The notes beneath the pieces are model-generated. The model had not been told where the DNA came from. It made no database searches and worked only from the letters and a program-made list of their open reading frames with translations. Below are positions 4,759 to 5,883 of a stretch of DNA of 5,883 nt, piece by piece (the stretch's first letter is position 1; every line of letters starts with the position of its first letter). Source of the DNA: Solobacterium sp. (GTDB taxonomy: Bacteria > Bacillota_I > Bacilli_A > Erysipelotrichales > Erysipelotrichaceae); the NCBI GenBank assembly GCA_017475415.1, contig JAFVFM010000333.1, forward strand, positions 1 to 5,883. Direction: 5' to 3'. A program made the translations under genes and the position numbers.

Positions 4759-5883
4759 CTATTCATTACTTTTTTTCAGCTCAATTCCTAATACTTCAAG
4801 TTGTTCTTCATCAACAACATTAGGTGCTTCACTCATTAAATCTAAAGCACTATTGGTTGTTGGGAAAGCTACAACATCACGTATATTTTCGGTTTGGCAT
4901 AATACCATAACTAAACGCTCTAAACCTATACCTACCCCACCATGAGGAGGCGTACCATAGCGGAAGGCATCTAAGAAGAAACCAAAGCGCTCTTTAGCCT
5001 GTTCCATAGTTAAGCCTATTGCTTCAAATACCTTTTCTTGCATCACTTGATCATGAATACGAATGGAACCCGATAACAATTCATAACCATTTAATACCAA
5101 ATCATAGGCTCTTGAACTTACATTAGCTGGATCAGTAAATAACTTATCCATTTCCTCTAAGCTTAATTTAGGAGAAGTAAATGGATGATGTGCTGCTACA
5201 TAACGATTCTCTTCTTCACTAAATTCAAACATAGGGAAATCCGTAATCCAAACAAAGCGATAATCATCTTTAGACGCAAATTCATGCTCACGAGCCAAGC
5301 GCACTCTTAAAGCACCCAAGGCACTTTGGGCTACTTTTGCCTTATCGGCAATCACAAGAAGTAAATCATCATCTTTGATTTCTAATTGTTCAATTAATTT
5401 AGTCTTTTCTTCTTCACTTAATGGTTTCGCAATAGAACCTGTAAGTGTACCATTTTCCATCTTTAAATACGCTAAGGCTTTTGCTTTAAAACCATGTTTT
5501 ACAAAGTCTTGTAATTCATCTAATTTTTTACGACTATAGAAAGAAGCTAAACCATCAAATTTAATACAATCAATGATACCTCCTTCTTCTAATACAGATT
5601 TAAATACTTGGAATTCTGTATGTTCAAAAATAGAAGAAATATTTTGAATTTCATAACCATAACGTGTATCTGGCTTATCACTGCCATAACGTTCCATCGC
5701 TTCTTTCCAAGTTAAACGATCAAAATGTTCAGGTAAAGTAAAGCCAATCGTTCCTTTGAAGATTTCTACCATAAGATTTTCTACTGTCGCAAAAATTGTT
5801 TCTTCATCACCAAAACTCATTTCAATATCGATTTGTGTAAATTCAGGTTGACGGTCGGCACGTAAGTCTTCATCTCTAAAACA
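4759..5883 (-). CDS. aspS: Aspartyl-tRNA synthetase (N-terminal part missing)
   Basis: The visible 374 residues are the C-terminal part of a bacterial-type AspRS of about 590 residues, which charges tRNA-Asp with aspartate in the cytoplasm. The frame runs off the right edge, and the Met codon at 5820 is internal: the 21 codons before it encode class II motif 2 (FRDEDLRADRQPEFTQ). Counting visible residues, the bacterial GAD insertion domain spans about 80-200, WITDFPMFEF is at about 212-221, AAHHPFTSPK about 230-239, and motif 3 GVGIGLERL about 316-324. The missing part is the anticodon-binding OB fold and the start of the catalytic core. Motif 3 has E where bacterial AspRS usually has D (GLDR), and AFPTTNSA replaces the common AFPK. 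The gene ends in TAG 28 bases before the 6S -10 box. hisS often precedes it but lies outside the window. Confidence 0.97.
   Translation of the reverse strand, partial: CFRDEDLRADRQPEFTQIDIEMSFGDEETIFATVENLMVEIFKGTIGFTLPEHFDRLTWKEAMERYGSDKPDTRYGYEIQNISSIFEHTEFQVFKSVLEEGGIIDCIKFDGLASFYSRKKLDELQDFVKHGFKAKALAYLKMENGTLTGSIAKPLSEEEKTKLIEQLEIKDDDLLLVIADKAKVAQSALGALRVRLAREHEFASKDDYRFVWITDFPMFEFSEEENRYVAAHHPFTSPKLSLEEMDKLFTDPANVSSRAYDLVLNGYELLSGSIRIHDQVMQEKVFEAIGLTMEQAKERFGFFLDAFRYGTPPHGGVGIGLERLVMVLCQTENIRDVVAFPTTNSALDLMSEAPNVVDEEQLEVLGIELKKSNE

Noticed and set aside
1..5883. CRISPR array, tRNA or rRNA genes
   Set aside because: No regularly spaced direct repeats, no cloverleaf with a TTCGA-type T loop, and no rRNA-like conserved stretches were seen.

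Overview
The window looks like chromosomal DNA of a low-GC member of the Bacillota (Firmicutes). The reasons are AT-rich genes with strong AGGAGG-type ribosome binding sites, a CcpA-type cre site, and a probable 6S RNA just downstream of aspS, an arrangement I recall from Bacillus subtilis. The Clostridia or Erysipelotrichia are my best guesses, but the sequence alone does not fix the genus.

Layout. Positions 1-860 are the 3' part of an IS200/IS605-type insertion sequence on the + strand. It holds the C-terminal part of a TnpB (RuvC-type RNA-guided nuclease family), then a structured right end that should encode the omega RNA (reRNA), and a terminal hairpin. The element stops about 2 bases past the stop codon of a gene on the other strand. 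The rest of the window is read on the - strand. A two-gene cluster at 2801-863 encodes an uncharacterised protein with a two-helix membrane hairpin, followed 10 bases later by a MoxR/AAA_5-type AAA+ ATPase. Upstream of it, behind an intrinsic terminator at about 2836-2877, is a short CstA-family carbon-starvation transporter (4388-2919). It has its own promoter and an almost perfect cre site. The 4403-4758 gap holds that control region, a 13-base palindrome and, on the - strand, a probable 6S RNA gene (about 4719-4555). The right edge is the C-terminal two thirds of aspartyl-tRNA synthetase, cut by the window end.

How the parts fit. The cre site implies that CstA is shut off on preferred sugars and released on starvation. 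6S RNA is also tied to nutrient limitation, as it binds the housekeeping RNA polymerase, and it shares this intergenic region. The MoxR and membrane-protein pair looks like a co-translated AAA+ machine and membrane partner of unknown purpose. The IS lies convergent to it, so any omega RNA guide taken from the right flank would be antisense to the end of the moxR-like gene. The least described item is the MoxR and membrane-protein pair. The best-supported non-coding items are the omega RNA and the 6S RNA.
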